The notes under the pieces are model-generated. The model saw nothing but the letters and a program-made list of their open reading frames with translations, searched no databases and had not been told where the DNA came from. A DNA stretch of 64,000 nt from Winogradskyella ursingii (GTDB taxonomy: Bacteria; Bacteroidota; Bacteroidia; Flavobacteriales; Flavobacteriaceae), in contig NZ_JABFDH010000003.1 of the NCBI RefSeq assembly GCF_013403975.1, positions 372,001 through 436,000 of the forward strand, in the 5' to 3' direction. This document shows positions 25,872 through 35,011 of the stretch, piece by piece (position 1 is the first letter of the stretch; each line of letters opens with the position of its first letter). A program made the position numbers and the translations under genes.

Positions 25872-25879
25872 TAATTTTG
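25872..25879 (+). promoter_or_regulatory. -7 promoter box for fumC
   Basis: TAATTTTG is an exact TAnnTTTG match 24 bases before the fumC ATG, so the message would have a short leader. I do not see a convincing -33 TTG at the usual distance. Confidence 0.5.
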
Positions 25880-25903
25880 TAAGGCTTTAAAACTAAAATT
25901 CTT

Positions 25904-27301
25904 ATGAGTTACAGAATAGAAAAAGATACCATGGGCGAGGTCAAAGTCCCGTCAGACAAACTTTGGGGAGCACAGACTGAGCGCTCACGAAACAATTTCA
26001 AAATTGGTGCACCTGCCTCCATGCCATTGGAAGTGGTTTATGGTTTTGCCTATCTTAAAAAAGCAGCAGCTTATACCAATTGTGAGCTAGATGTACTTTC
26101 AAAAGAAAAACGCGATTTAATTGCTGAAGTCTGTGATGAAATTTTAGAAGGAAAGCACGACGACCAGTTTCCATTGGTAATTTGGCAAACTGGTTCTGGT
26201 ACACAGAGTAACATGAACGTTAATGAAGTGATTGCTAATAGAGCACATCAAATTGCCGGCAAAACTATTGGTGAGGGAGAAAAAACCATTCAGCCTAATG
26301 ATGATGTAAATAAGTCACAGTCCTCTAATGACACTTTTCCAACAGGAATGCATATTGCAGCTTATAAAAAAGTTGTAGAAACAACCATTCCGGGATTAAT
26401 ACAGTTACGAAATACACTTCACAATAAATCACAAGAGTTTAAAAACGTGGTGAAAATAGGAAGAACACATTTAATGGATGCCACTCCCTTAACTCTTGGT
26501 CAAGAATTTTCTGGATATGTCTCTCAACTTGATCATGGATTAAAAGCCCTCCAATCTACATTATCGCATCTAAGCGAATTGGCTCTAGGCGGCACCGCAG
26601 TAGGTACAGGACTTAACACACCAGATGGTTATGACAAATTAGTAGCTAAATACATCGCAGATTTTACCAATTTGCCATTTATCACTGCAGATAACAAATT
26701 TGAAGCTTTAGCTGCACATGATGCCATAGTAGAGACTCATGGTGCCCTCAAACAACTTGCTGTTTCATTGAATAAAATAGCAAATGATATAAGAATGATG
26801 GCTTCTGGTCCACGCTCAGGAATTGGTGAGATTATAATTCCGGCAAACGAGCCAGGAAGCTCAATTATGCCAGGAAAAGTAAATCCAACACAATGCGAAG
26901 CTTTAACGATGGTCTGCGCCCAAGTTATGGGTAACGACGTAGCGGTTACCGTAGGTGGTACACAAGGACATTACGAACTGAATGTTTTTAAACCAATGAT
27001 GGCGGCAAATATTCTTCAGTCCGCTCAACTTATTGGAGATGCCTGCGTTAGTTTTGACGAACATTGTGCAAGTGGTATTGAGCCTAATCACGAAGTAATA
27101 AAAGAATTATTGAATAATTCCTTAATGTTGGTAACCGCCTTAAATACCAAAATAGGGTATTATAAGGCCGCCGAAATTGCAAATACAGCGCATAAAAATG
27201 GAACGACTCTTAAGGAAGAAGCGATTAATTTAGGTTATGTTTCGGCCGAGGATTATGATGAATGGGTTAAACCTGAGGATATGGTTGGTAGTTTGAAGTA
27301 A
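25904..27301 (+). CDS. fumC: Fumarate hydratase, class II
   Basis: FumC interconverts fumarate and L-malate in the citric acid cycle without an iron-sulfur cluster. The 465-residue length is normal. Family motifs are visible: [18 protein letters not shown] near residue 98, the active-site His segment [19 protein letters not shown], and the signature [16 protein letters not shown] near 318, whose Ser is the catalytic base of the mobile loop. The C-terminal [15 protein letters not shown] is characteristic of FumC rather than aspartase, which ends differently and shows other substrate residues. It is monocistronic: its own promoter box lies 24 bp upstream and a strong terminator follows at 27406. 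Confidence 0.97.
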   Translation: MSYRIEKDTMGEVKVPSDKLWGAQTERSRNNFKIGAPASMPLEVVYGFAYLKKAAAYTNCELDVLSKEKRDLIAEVCDEILEGKHDDQFPLVIWQTGSGTQSNMNVNEVIANRAHQIAGKTIGEGEKTIQPNDDVNKSQSSNDTFPTGMHIAAYKKVVETTIPGLIQLRNTLHNKSQEFKNVVKIGRTHLMDATPLTLGQEFSGYVSQLDHGLKALQSTLSHLSELALGGTAVGTGLNTPDGYDKLVAKYIADFTNLPFITADNKFEALAAHDAIVETHGALKQLAVSLNKIANDIRMMASGPRSGIGEIIIPANEPGSSIMPGKVNPTQCEALTMVCAQVMGNDVAVTVGGTQGHYELNVFKPMMAANILQSAQLIGDACVSFDEHCASGIEPNHEVIKELLNNSLMLVTALNTKIGYYKAAEIANTAHKNGTTLKEEAINLGYVSAEDYDEWVKPEDMVGSLK

Positions 27302-27405
27302 AATATGACGCCATTCGTAACTCTTTCAACTAAACCCAATATAGCCTGTGACTAGATCCATGGCAAAATATTTTATTCATTTAAGTTGAGTAAGTTCAAA
27401 ATTAT

Positions 27406-27437
27406 AACGCTAACCCAAATCAGTTAGCGTTTTTTTA
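27406..27437 (+). terminator. Rho-independent terminator after fumC
   Basis: AACGCTAAC pairs with GTTAGCGTT around an 8-base loop, followed by a T-run. It lies about 105 bases past fumC and 41 bases before hutI, so hutI has its own promoter. Confidence 0.85.
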
Positions 27438-27477
27438 TCTCCAAAAAAATACCAATATTTACAGAAAGCCAACCAAT

Positions 27478-28716
27478 ATGTCCATTCTCATTACCAATAT
27501 AAAACAGCTCCTTCAGGTTCGGAAATCTAATACTACGATTGTTAAAGGGGCTGATATGAAAATACTTCCTATTATAGAAAATGCATACGTATATATTGAA
27601 AATGATACGATAATCGAATATGGGAGTATGACTGATTTTAATGAAATTGAAGCCGATACCGTAATCGATGCAACTGGGAAAATTGTTTTACCTTCATGGT
27701 GCGATTCGCATACACATACCGTTTATGCAGGTGATAGAACTTCGGAATTTGTTGATAGAATTAAGGGCTTAAGCTATGCAGAAATCGCCAATCGTGGCGG
27801 TGGAATTTTAAATTCAGCAAAAGTACTGCAAGAAACATCTGAAGATGATTTGTTCGCACAATCGATAAAACGTGTTAATGAAATCATAGCTATGGGAACT
27901 GGAGCGATAGAAATTAAAACAGGCTATGGATTAACTGTTGAAGCAGAGCTTAAGATGCTTAGGGTCATTAAACGTATCAAACAGGAAAGTCTTGCTAAAA
28001 TAGTTCCTACACTCTTGGCGGCACACGCCATTCCAAAAGAATATCAAAATAAAAAAGAGGATTATTTAAAACTAATCATAGAAGAATTAATTCCGAAAGC
28101 TGCAAGCCTTAAAATTGCTCAATATATTGATGTGTTTTGTGAAGAAGGATATTTTAATCTCAGTGAAACAGAGGCCATCCTAGAAGCTGGCGCAAAGTAT
28201 AATCTCAGACCGAAAATACACGTAAACCAATTTAATGTTTTAGGAGGTGTTGCACTAGGCGTTAAGCATAATGCGCTTTCTGTAGATCATCTCGAAGAAT
28301 TAGAAAAGGAAGATATTGAAGCTTTAAAAAAGAATGAAACAATCCCAGTAGCATTACCTGGTTGTTCTTATTTTTTGAGTATTCCCTATACACCAGCAAG
28401 ACAACTTATTGATGCAGGATTACCCTTGGCTATTGCTACAGATTTCAATCCAGGTTCATCACCGAGCGGCAACATGAATTTTATTGTTGCCTCTGCATGT
28501 ATAAAACTTAAAATGACTCCTGAAGAAGCTATCAATGCAGCAACTATAAATGGTGCGTATGCTATGGGTATTAGCAATATGTATGGAAGTATTACTAGAG
28601 GAAAAAAAGCAAACCTTATAATTACCAAACCTTTAAACGATTATACTGAAATTCCTTATGCATTTGCTCACAATCATTTGGATAGCGTTATAATTAATGG
28701 CGCGCATATAATATGA
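27478..28716 (+). CDS. hutI: Imidazolonepropionase
   Basis: HutI opens the ring of 4-imidazolone-5-propanoate to give N-formimidoyl-L-glutamate in histidine breakdown. The 412 residues form an amidohydrolase barrel. The metal site begins with WCDSHTHTVYAGDRTSEF near residue 76, with further ligands in IHVNQFNVLGG and ATDFNPGSSPSGNM. IKGLSYAEIANRGGGI is a HutI hallmark that contacts substrate. Formimidoylglutamase (hutG) lies 1 kb downstream, separated by one opposite-strand gene, so the two consecutive steps are nearly adjacent. hutH and hutU are not in the window. Confidence 0.95.
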   Translation: MSILITNIKQLLQVRKSNTTIVKGADMKILPIIENAYVYIENDTIIEYGSMTDFNEIEADTVIDATGKIVLPSWCDSHTHTVYAGDRTSEFVDRIKGLSYAEIANRGGGILNSAKVLQETSEDDLFAQSIKRVNEIIAMGTGAIEIKTGYGLTVEAELKMLRVIKRIKQESLAKIVPTLLAAHAIPKEYQNKKEDYLKLIIEELIPKAASLKIAQYIDVFCEEGYFNLSETEAILEAGAKYNLRPKIHVNQFNVLGGVALGVKHNALSVDHLEELEKEDIEALKKNETIPVALPGCSYFLSIPYTPARQLIDAGLPLAIATDFNPGSSPSGNMNFIVASACIKLKMTPEEAINAATINGAYAMGISNMYGSITRGKKANLIITKPLNDYTEIPYAFAHNHLDSVIINGAHII

Positions 28717-28749
28717 AAAAATCCGGAAACACAAGGCTTCCGGATTTTT
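28716..28749. terminator. Terminator between hutI and the coiled-coil gene
   Basis: AAAAATCCGGAA pairs with TTCCGGATTTTT across a 10-base loop. The flanking A-tract and T-tract let it work on both strands for these convergent genes. Its left arm begins on the last base of the hutI stop codon. Confidence 0.88.
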
Positions 28750-28780
28750 AACTATCAATCAATCAATCAAATTATCAATA

Positions 28781-29668
28781 TTATCTCAGAACGAATTCTG
28801 AAGACGATATCAACTCTTTATCGTTAAATACGTTAATCTTATAACGTCCTTCTTCAAATTTTGTGTCCTCTAATGCAGAAAGATATTCACATACATTTAA
28901 GTTTCTATTTTCGTAGTTGAAGCGACTAATTAAACTATAGTTTAAAACTTGGTCTTCAAACTGAATTTGGTCATTAGCACCTAAAACATTGTTCTTAGGA
29001 TCAATCACTTGTACATAAAGTTCTTTATCACCCGCTTCAGACAGTGTATTCTTAGCTACAGTAAAACAAACTTTAATTTTATCACTACGCCTTGCTCTCT
29101 CTGTTGGTATTTGTTTTCCGCTACTTCTTTCAATAACTCCCATACCTACTAAACCAACAGTTTGTAAAGCAGCTGCATCTTTAACTACACTGGCCAATTC
29201 AGTATTCTGAACCAATAATGAATCAGTAAACATTGTACGCTCTGCTAACTGAACGTTGGTACTATCTAAAGAAGTTGCCAATAATTCATTCTCGCCTTTT
29301 AAACGATCATTCTCAGCTAATAAAACATCCATTTCTTCCTGAAGACTTGCGAACTTCTTCTTATATCTCCACAAACTGTTTACACTATTTTGCGAAACTT
29401 TTAAAGAATCCATCAATCCTTGTATACGACCTCGTGCTTCAATTAAATCTTGGTTCTTAGATTCTGTTTCTGCTATGGCAACATCATATTCTTTTGCCAT
29501 ATTATTAAGGTCATTCATTACCTGCTCTTTTTCGCTCATGAGCGTCCTTTCGGTTTCTTGCTTATCATTGTAAAGTTTAGACGCAAAAAATGCAGTACCT
29601 AAAAATAATACCAATAATATACCTAAACCAACTTTTAGTCCTGTACTAGTTTTTTGTGAACTTTCCAT
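28781..29668 (-). CDS. Membrane-anchored coiled-coil protein, unknown function
   Basis: A 295-residue protein. A short polar N-terminus precedes one membrane helix (about 11-31, GLKVGLGILLVLFLGTAFFA). Residues 35-150 are strongly heptad-like and rich in Glu, Lys and Leu, so they should form a coiled coil outside the cytoplasm or beneath the envelope. The C-terminal domain (about 165-295) starts VGLVGMGVIERSSGKQIPTERARRSDKIKVCFTV and looks like a small beta-rich domain with two Cys. Homologues are often labelled chromosome partitioning ParA, but there is no Walker motif here, so that name is not supported. It lies on the opposite strand between hutI and hutG and seems unrelated to histidine use. 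Confidence 0.72.
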   Translation of the reverse strand: MESSQKTSTGLKVGLGILLVLFLGTAFFASKLYNDKQETERTLMSEKEQVMNDLNNMAKEYDVAIAETESKNQDLIEARGRIQGLMDSLKVSQNSVNSLWRYKKKFASLQEEMDVLLAENDRLKGENELLATSLDSTNVQLAERTMFTDSLLVQNTELASVVKDAAALQTVGLVGMGVIERSSGKQIPTERARRSDKIKVCFTVAKNTLSEAGDKELYVQVIDPKNNVLGANDQIQFEDQVLNYSLISRFNYENRNLNVCEYLSALEDTKFEEGRYKINVFNDKELISSSEFVLR

Positions 29669-29747
29669 AAATTTTTGTGTTTTTAAGTTATTGTAATTCT
29701 TGTTTTTTAATTTAGCTTGTCGGTTACAATTATAAATATAAATCTAA

Positions 29748-30767
29748 ATGAGAAATCTCGTCTTATTTTCAGAAAAAGAAAAACAACATCTTTTAAAGAA
29801 GCGTAAAGGAGAATCAAAATTTGGAGAACATATTCAGTTATTGCCTAACCTCACTAATATATACGAGGATATCAATAATTTAGACGTTGACTATGTTGTT
29901 TTCGGAATATCTGAAGCTATTGGAGTTTACGCAAACCACGGAAACACTGGTACTCAAAGGACTTGGGAAGCAACAATTAAAGTTTTGTTAAATATCCAGA
30001 GTAATGCATTCACAAAGGCTAATCGAGTTTTAGCACTAGGACATTTTAAGTATCCTGAACTTGAAAAGGAACTCGAAGCTCTTAATCCAACGAAGAAAAA
30101 AAGCATTGCAAAAGCTAGATCTATGGTTGAAGCTATAGACAAAGATGTCACTCATTTGGTGTCTAAAATTGTTGAAGCTGGAAAAACTCCTATAATTATT
30201 GGAGGCGGACATAACAATGCATACGGAAATATAAAAGGATGTGCATTAGCAAATAACAACAAAATAAACGTGGTGAATTTTGACGCACATACCGATTTTA
30301 GAGCTGAAGAAGGCAGACACAGTGGAAATGGTTTCAGTTATGCCTTTGCTGAAGGATTTTTAAATAATTATTTCATTTTTGGGATACACGAAAACTACAC
30401 CTCGGACAACGTATTTAAAGCATTGAAGAAGGTAAAACACATTAAATACAACACGTATGAAGCACTTGAAGTCCGAAATGAACTAAAATTTAAATCAGAA
30501 TTAGAAGTAGCATCAGACCACGTAACTTCATCTCCATTTGGTATTGAAGTTGATTGTGATGCAATTACAAATATACCAAGTAGCGCTATGACACCAAGCG
30601 GGTTTAGCGTAAAACAAGCTAGGCAATTTGTAAATTATTTTGGTGCACACAAAAATGCGAGTTATTTGCATATTTGCGAAGCAGCAACAACAGACAAGAC
30701 CGAACATCAAGTCGGTAAACTAATTACATACTTAATTACAGATTTTCTGAGAGCACATGATAACTAA
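29748..30767 (+). CDS. hutG: Formimidoylglutamase (arginase family)
   Basis: HutG hydrolyses N-formimidoyl-L-glutamate to glutamate and formamide, the last step of one histidine degradation route. The 339 residues show the dimanganese motifs of the arginase/ureohydrolase fold: GGGHNN (H155), NFDAHTDFR (D179, H181, D183) and EVDCDAI (D269, D271). The third position of the first motif is Gly-Gly-Gly-His rather than the Gly-Gly-Asp-His of arginase, which fits formimidoylglutamases. Proximity of hutI supports the substrate. Agmatinase or arginase remains a less likely alternative. The 3' end overlaps the next gene by 11 bp. Confidence 0.9.
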   Translation: MRNLVLFSEKEKQHLLKKRKGESKFGEHIQLLPNLTNIYEDINNLDVDYVVFGISEAIGVYANHGNTGTQRTWEATIKVLLNIQSNAFTKANRVLALGHFKYPELEKELEALNPTKKKSIAKARSMVEAIDKDVTHLVSKIVEAGKTPIIIGGGHNNAYGNIKGCALANNNKINVVNFDAHTDFRAEEGRHSGNGFSYAFAEGFLNNYFIFGIHENYTSDNVFKALKKVKHIKYNTYEALEVRNELKFKSELEVASDHVTSSPFGIEVDCDAITNIPSSAMTPSGFSVKQARQFVNYFGAHKNASYLHICEAATTDKTEHQVGKLITYLITDFLRAHDN

Positions 30768-31227
30768 GATAATTGACTATAAAAACGAAAATGCCAATGA
30801 TTTCTATGAACTTAATATAGAGTGGCTAAAGACCTTTTTCTATGTTGAACCATTTGATGAAGAAGTGTTAAGTAATCCTGAAAAATATATCATCGATAAA
30901 GGCGGATTTATTTTTTTCGCTTTACAAAATGACGAAGTTGTTGGTACCGTAGCTTTGATGCCCACTTCAAAAAAAGGTATTCTAGAATTGACAAAAATGG
31001 CTGTTTTACCTGAAATGAGAGGACAAAAGATAGGTCAGGCGTTGTTGCAGCACTGCATCGATTTTGCACAAATCAAGAATTTAGAAGCACTTCTACTCTA
31101 TTCCAATACTAAATTGGAAAACGCGATTTACCTTTACAGAAAGTTTGGCTTTAAAGAACTAGAGCTAGAAAAAGATAGTCCTTACGAGCGGTCTGACATA
31201 AAAATGTTATTGTCATTTCACAATTAA
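30757..31227 (+). CDS. GNAT family N-acetyltransferase
   Basis: A 156-residue acetyltransferase. The acetyl-CoA-binding motif A is visible as MAVLPEMRGQKIGQALLQHCIDFA (R-x-x-G-x-G/A pattern in RGQKIGQA) near residues 88-110, and motif B follows as YSNTKLENAIYLYRKFGF. It begins inside the last codons of hutG, so the two are probably coupled. The acceptor is unknown. The coupling with hutG suggests but does not prove a link to histidine or glutamate metabolism. The convergent gene 31243-32946 ends 15 bp away. Confidence 0.87.
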   Translation: MITKIIDYKNENANDFYELNIEWLKTFFYVEPFDEEVLSNPEKYIIDKGGFIFFALQNDEVVGTVALMPTSKKGILELTKMAVLPEMRGQKIGQALLQHCIDFAQIKNLEALLLYSNTKLENAIYLYRKFGFKELELEKDSPYERSDIKMLLSFHN

Positions 31228-31242
31228 TGCAAAACGTACATA

Positions 31243-32946
31243 TTATTCTTTCTGATTGTCTACAGCCTTTAAAGAATCCAACTGTCTTTGCAACGCTTTA
31301 ATTCGCTCAGAATTATCCTCTACCTTAGGAATAGTCCTAAGAGAATCCAATTCTTGCGTCACGATATCTTCATCTTGAGGTGTTTCATTATAGAAATAAC
31401 CAATACCTTCACTGGCTCTCCAGGCTTCATTTAACTGCTCGTAAACTGTTTGATCCCATTGGCTAGGATGCTTCACATCTATCCAAATGACATCTCTATA
31501 TTCACTGTCAATCAAAACTAAATCTGGGGTAGCGGAACCATCAAATTGTTGTGCATTATTTTCGCTTATTGATGAAATGGTTCCTAGGAAGAACATGCGT
31601 TTCCTACCAGCAATCTCTTTTATATATGGTCTAAATTCAACAGGAGTACTGGCTTTCCAGTCGTATTCTTTCCTGGATTCCTTGACTTTTAAAGGCATGG
31701 CAGAAACACCGGCAAAACCTTCTTTTTTGGTAGCATGGTCGTAATAAAACATCTTATCTGTACCATCAGCTGGAATAAAAACACTGTAACTTAAACTGGT
31801 ACGTTGGTCTCCAACAGGTTCTAAACCAAACCAATGGTAGAGTCCGCTATATGCATCAGAATTGCTTCCCGCGAAATCAAAGTCGGTAACATATGGTTGC
31901 TGATTTTGGTCTTTTGGCATCACTGGAATTTTTACTGCTGTTTCCATATTCCATGGTAGTGGGTCACTAAACCCTCCTAGGAATTTTAAAGATTCCGCTT
32001 GAAGTTGAGATACTTCTTCCGCCAATGTGTTCTGTTTGTTTAAAAATGAATAGTCTTTAATCTCATCTGGACTTACAAATGTGCCTTTACCGATGGTAAT
32101 GCGCTCCAAATAGTCATTAATATCGTGCTCGCCATTCTCAATTATCATCACACCTCCAAAAGAAGGATAAGGGAAAAAGAAACCTTTCCACTTTATTAAA
32201 CTAACCACTTGTACCCAATCGTCTGAGTCGTTCTTCATATAAAACGTATCGCTCGGCTCATAATTAAAAAGCATCCAAGGATTAAAACGTTGTACTACAG
32301 CATTATATGTATTTCTACTAAACTTTAACGATTCACCTATAGAAAACGTTACAGGGACTCGATTCTCATTGGAAAATCTCGGAAATGGAGACGTACTGCT
32401 AACCGAGAAAACTTCCTCAGTATTATCACTAATACGTTGCATAATATACTTTTCGCTTGGTTGAATTGCCATAGTCCACTTGTTCTCTGTTCCAATCCTA
32501 ACTAAATGTGGCAACGAAACGTCTTTGGTTTCTCCTACACTTTCATTTGCCATGGAAAACACGTTTCTTAATGGTTGAATCCGCTCGTTTTGGGTTAAAG
32601 GCAGCTCGTTTATTTCTACTTTATTGAGATTGTTGAATACATTATAGGTTTTCATATAATCGTACAAACCTTGATTCCAGCCAAAAAAATACAATACGCC
32701 AAAAAACACGATTAATAGTCCAAGAATTCCAAGCCGCGTTCCTGTATTTGCACTCTTTCTGAATTTTCTTAAACCCAAAATCAGAATTAATAGACTGATC
32801 AAAATGATGAAAATGTATTTTCTGAAAAATAATAATACAGGCTGGTAATCATCCCTGAAAAAGAACAATAGAATGAGTGCTAATAAGGCTACGAAAATTG
32901 TGAGTCGTTTTTGTTTTGCTCCTTTGTTCCAGTAGTTTTTTATCAT
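31243..32946 (-). CDS. Membrane protein with large exported-type domain, unknown
   Basis: A 567-residue protein with no family I recognise. Three membrane helices are packed at the start: about 14-30 (RLTIFVALLALILLFFF), 38-57 (YIFIILISLLILILGLRKF) and 70-90 (GILGLLIVFFGVLYFFGWNQG). The remaining 470 residues are soluble and Trp- and Tyr-rich; QPSEKYIMQRI, WNMETAVKIP and SGLYHWFGLEP are possible search handles. The C-terminal 60 residues are coiled-coil-like (EDNSERIKALQRQLDSLKAV). It is the last gene of the seven-gene minus-strand cluster and the only one with this fold, so it may be the cluster's envelope anchor or receptor. The upstream gap holds hairpin repeats. Confidence 0.7.
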   Translation of the reverse strand: MIKNYWNKGAKQKRLTIFVALLALILLFFFRDDYQPVLLFFRKYIFIILISLLILILGLRKFRKSANTGTRLGILGLLIVFFGVLYFFGWNQGLYDYMKTYNVFNNLNKVEINELPLTQNERIQPLRNVFSMANESVGETKDVSLPHLVRIGTENKWTMAIQPSEKYIMQRISDNTEEVFSVSSTSPFPRFSNENRVPVTFSIGESLKFSRNTYNAVVQRFNPWMLFNYEPSDTFYMKNDSDDWVQVVSLIKWKGFFFPYPSFGGVMIIENGEHDINDYLERITIGKGTFVSPDEIKDYSFLNKQNTLAEEVSQLQAESLKFLGGFSDPLPWNMETAVKIPVMPKDQNQQPYVTDFDFAGSNSDAYSGLYHWFGLEPVGDQRTSLSYSVFIPADGTDKMFYYDHATKKEGFAGVSAMPLKVKESRKEYDWKASTPVEFRPYIKEIAGRKRMFFLGTISSISENNAQQFDGSATPDLVLIDSEYRDVIWIDVKHPSQWDQTVYEQLNEAWRASEGIGYFYNETPQDEDIVTQELDSLRTIPKVEDNSERIKALQRQLDSLKAVDNQKE

Positions 32947-32957
32947 AATTCTTTTTT

Positions 32958-33029
32958 ATTCCTACGAAGGCAGGAATCTATTTTTAGTTCTCTTAATTTT
33001 ATGAGATCCTGAAACAAATTCAGGATGAC
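32958..33029. repeat. Two intergenic hairpin repeats
   Basis: ATTCCTACGAAGGCAGGAAT (32958-32977) folds through ATTCCT and AGGAAT, and 33005-33029 folds through TCCTGAA and TTCAGGA, ending in GGATGAC. They resemble the ATTCCTGCGAAGGCAGGAAT-type elements seen at 34941 and 34985. They lie between the two membrane-protein genes. Confidence 0.7.
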
Positions 33030-33037
33030 ACTTGGTG

Positions 33038-33580
33038 CTACATCAACCCTTTATCCTTCAATCGTTCACGAGCACTTTTCTCGTTCACTTTCTTTTTAGG
33101 CTCGGTTTTTATTTCATCTTTTGAAACTTCAACTGCTTTATTATCTTTATTTTTTATATCCTCTAAAAATTCCTTTCCTTTTTCTACAACATCATCAAAC
33201 TTGTCTTCTAAAGATTCGCTTTGTGTTTCAATCACTTCCGAAGACGAAATGAAGAAATGTGCTACATAAGTTCCCAAAAGCGTTCCAGCTGCAAAAGACG
33301 CAAATGCCGAAATCCCATTATAACTACCAAATACTGAAATGGGCGTTAAAAATTCAACAATCAAAGCTGCAATCAAAACAATAGTCACTACAAATAACAG
33401 TCTTGGGATAAAAGCCTGCCTGTAAACAAACCCTTTTGGATTGTTTGGACTCATTTGAAGTTCTTTGCTATTTACGATTTTGTTTAGCATTCGGTATGCA
33501 CCATTACCGTTGGATTCTCTCCAATAAAGGAATATTCCGAATAAAATTGCTGCTATGAAAATTACTAATTCTAATCCCAT
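33038..33580 (-). CDS. Small membrane protein with charged tail, unknown
   Basis: A 180-residue protein. Hydrophobic segments are visible near 2-19 (GLELVIFIAAILFGIFLYW), 56-76 (RLLFVVTIVLIAALIVEFL) and 88-110 (AFASFAAGTLLGTYVAHFF). Residues 115-180 are very charged (ESLEDKFDDVVEKGKEFLEDIK, then Lys-rich KKKVNEKSARERLKDKG) and should be cytoplasmic. It is the sixth gene of the minus-strand cluster and lies between two genes separated by hairpin repeats. No family match is recognised. The charged tail could contact the AAA ATPase or the coiled-coil protein; that is inference. Confidence 0.65.
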   Translation of the reverse strand: MGLELVIFIAAILFGIFLYWRESNGNGAYRMLNKIVNSKELQMSPNNPKGFVYRQAFIPRLLFVVTIVLIAALIVEFLTPISVFGSYNGISAFASFAAGTLLGTYVAHFFISSSEVIETQSESLEDKFDDVVEKGKEFLEDIKNKDNKAVEVSKDEIKTEPKKKVNEKSARERLKDKGLM

Positions 33581-33604
33581 ATTATTTTATTTAGTTTTTA
33601 TTGT

Positions 33605-33630
33605 GGATTCTGCATCGAGTGCAGAATGAC
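33605..33630. repeat. Intergenic hairpin repeat
   Basis: ATTCTGCA pairs with TGCAGAAT around a 5-base loop and ends in GAATGAC, like the other elements of this cluster. It lies just upstream of the 180-residue membrane-protein gene. Confidence 0.68.
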
Positions 33631-33673
33631 AAACGCTATTGAAAGCTTCTGTTATAAAATTAGTCTAAAAATC

Positions 33674-34909
33674 CTAAATATTGTTACGAATTCGCTCAAT
33701 TACCCAATCCTTAAAACTATCGTCCCAAGTATCATAACTCTTGTAAAACTGCTCCTTATCATACCAATATAGAAATAATACATCCTTTGGTGAAATGTTG
33801 ATTAATAGCTTATGGATTAAATCCCGATGCTCGGCAGACAACGACGAATGTGGTTGGTGCAAAGCAAAATATAATGATTGATCCACAAGGTCTTCTAACT
33901 TATAGGCGTTGCTGCGTTCTAATTTTTCTAGATACAATTCAATGCTCATTACTTTCTTGCGAGATTCGATGTCAATTTTATTCAAATAGCTCTTAAAAAG
34001 TGATTTACTGTTCAATATTTCTTTTATTGGATGCTGTGCATCTGTAATGCATTGTGCCAATTCATACATTTTAATACGTTCGTAATTCGGGGTCTTTACA
34101 ATAGATTCCAAATCACATTCGATAATGATATGGTCTTTCAATTTGTCCATTAATTCGGGTTGCGAAATATGATAAATCAACACATCATGAACCGTATCTT
34201 TTATGGCTTCCTTGTATGCTTTTTCATCTTCAAAAATCACAATAGGTTTAATAAAATCGCGCAATACATACACACCTCCAAAAGCTCGTGTAAAAAATGA
34301 ATTTGTAGTAAATTGAAGTGGATGCAAACTTAAATCGCGATGACGTAAATCGCCATAGGTTTTAGCGGATTCTAAAATCTGTTGCTGAATGGTTTCGTCA
34401 ATAAAATTATTTCCAATTTTGAATTTTTCAACGAGTCTGAATTGCTCTTTTTGAATTTCAGTTAAATTATCAATTAATCTAAACGTAATGCTGACTTCGT
34501 CATATTTTAAAATATCCAGCGGCTCATAAAACACATCAATATCTTGGTCAAAATCGATACAAATAGCTGAATCTCGAGTAATATCGTTTATTTTTTGTCC
34601 ATGTGTTCTAAACACGTGCTGCATCATTTCCCTGTCGAACGAATGGAATGGCAAATACACAGGCTTTCCCTTTTGTAATGGCGAAATAATTATACCATGA
34701 GGATTAGCATCTCCATGATTAAGGTATTGAATATCCTTCTTTTCTTCGGCAATTTCTGGGCTCCAACCTACTCCGTCTATTGAAAATGATTTGAGTTTTG
34801 TTTCAGTAAAACCTAATGTTTTTAAGCATTTGTTATAACGCTCAACTAATTTTCCGCTTACGGGAATGAGTTCACTTCTGTATAGATTTGCTTGTTTTAG
34901 TTTTTGCAT
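33674..34909 (-). CDS. DUF6638-like protein, unknown function
   Basis: A 411-residue soluble protein that resembles Bacteroidetes proteins I recall as DUF6638. The start at 34909 (MQKLKQANLYRSELIPVSG) is chosen because the longer frame to 35011 translates a composite hairpin repeat, which gives the false residues SFLRKQES and RFRGNK. The visible core includes PYLEYLNHGDANPHGIIISPLQ-like text near 55-85 (actual: DIQYLNHGDANPHG), FHSFDREMMQHVFRTHGQKI and a long helical C-terminus. There is no membrane helix. It follows the Nudix gene in the same operon, at a distance of 102 bp. Function is unknown. Confidence 0.72.
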   Translation of the reverse strand: MQKLKQANLYRSELIPVSGKLVERYNKCLKTLGFTETKLKSFSIDGVGWSPEIAEEKKDIQYLNHGDANPHGIIISPLQKGKPVYLPFHSFDREMMQHVFRTHGQKINDITRDSAICIDFDQDIDVFYEPLDILKYDEVSITFRLIDNLTEIQKEQFRLVEKFKIGNNFIDETIQQQILESAKTYGDLRHRDLSLHPLQFTTNSFFTRAFGGVYVLRDFIKPIVIFEDEKAYKEAIKDTVHDVLIYHISQPELMDKLKDHIIIECDLESIVKTPNYERIKMYELAQCITDAQHPIKEILNSKSLFKSYLNKIDIESRKKVMSIELYLEKLERSNAYKLEDLVDQSLYFALHQPHSSLSAEHRDLIHKLLINISPKDVLFLYWYDKEQFYKSYDTWDDSFKDWVIERIRNNI

Positions 34910-34913
34910 CTTG

Positions 34914-35009
34914 TTGCCGCGAAAGCGGTAATCTTTCTGTAATTCCTGCGAAGGCAGGAATCTAATTTTCATCAATATTTTTATGGATTCCTGCTTTCGC
35001 AGGAATGAC
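34914..35009. repeat. Composite hairpin repeat (three units)
   Basis: Three small palindromic units follow each other: one around GCCGCGAAAGCGGTAATC (34914-34932), one around AATTCCTGCGAAGGCAGGAA (34941-34960) and one around GGATTCCTGCTTTCGCAGGA (34985-35004), ending in AATGAC. The second and third are inverted copies of the same sequence, so the whole can form one long hairpin. It separates the Nudix and DUF6638-like genes. Confidence 0.78.
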
Positions 35010-35011
35010 AA

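Larger units (their letters stand above)
25472..25903. other. Divergent intergenic region between the esterase operon and fumC
   Basis: No open frame of note and no RNA gene is visible. It is very AT-rich and holds the promoter boxes for both flanking transcription units (see 25576-25583 and 25872-25879). It contains a minor palindromic stretch, AAATCTGAGATTTT, near 25779. Confidence 0.6.

Noticed and set aside
28781..29668. ParA chromosome-partition ATPase
   Set aside because: There is no Walker A or B motif; the protein is a membrane-anchored coiled coil.
33674..35011. Extended start of the DUF6638-like protein at 35011 (MSFLRKQESIKI...)
   Set aside because: The extra 34 residues translate the hairpin repeat (ATTCCTGCGAAGGCAGGAAT) and are the false peptides commonly produced by such repeats. 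The ATG at 34909 begins the conserved-looking part.
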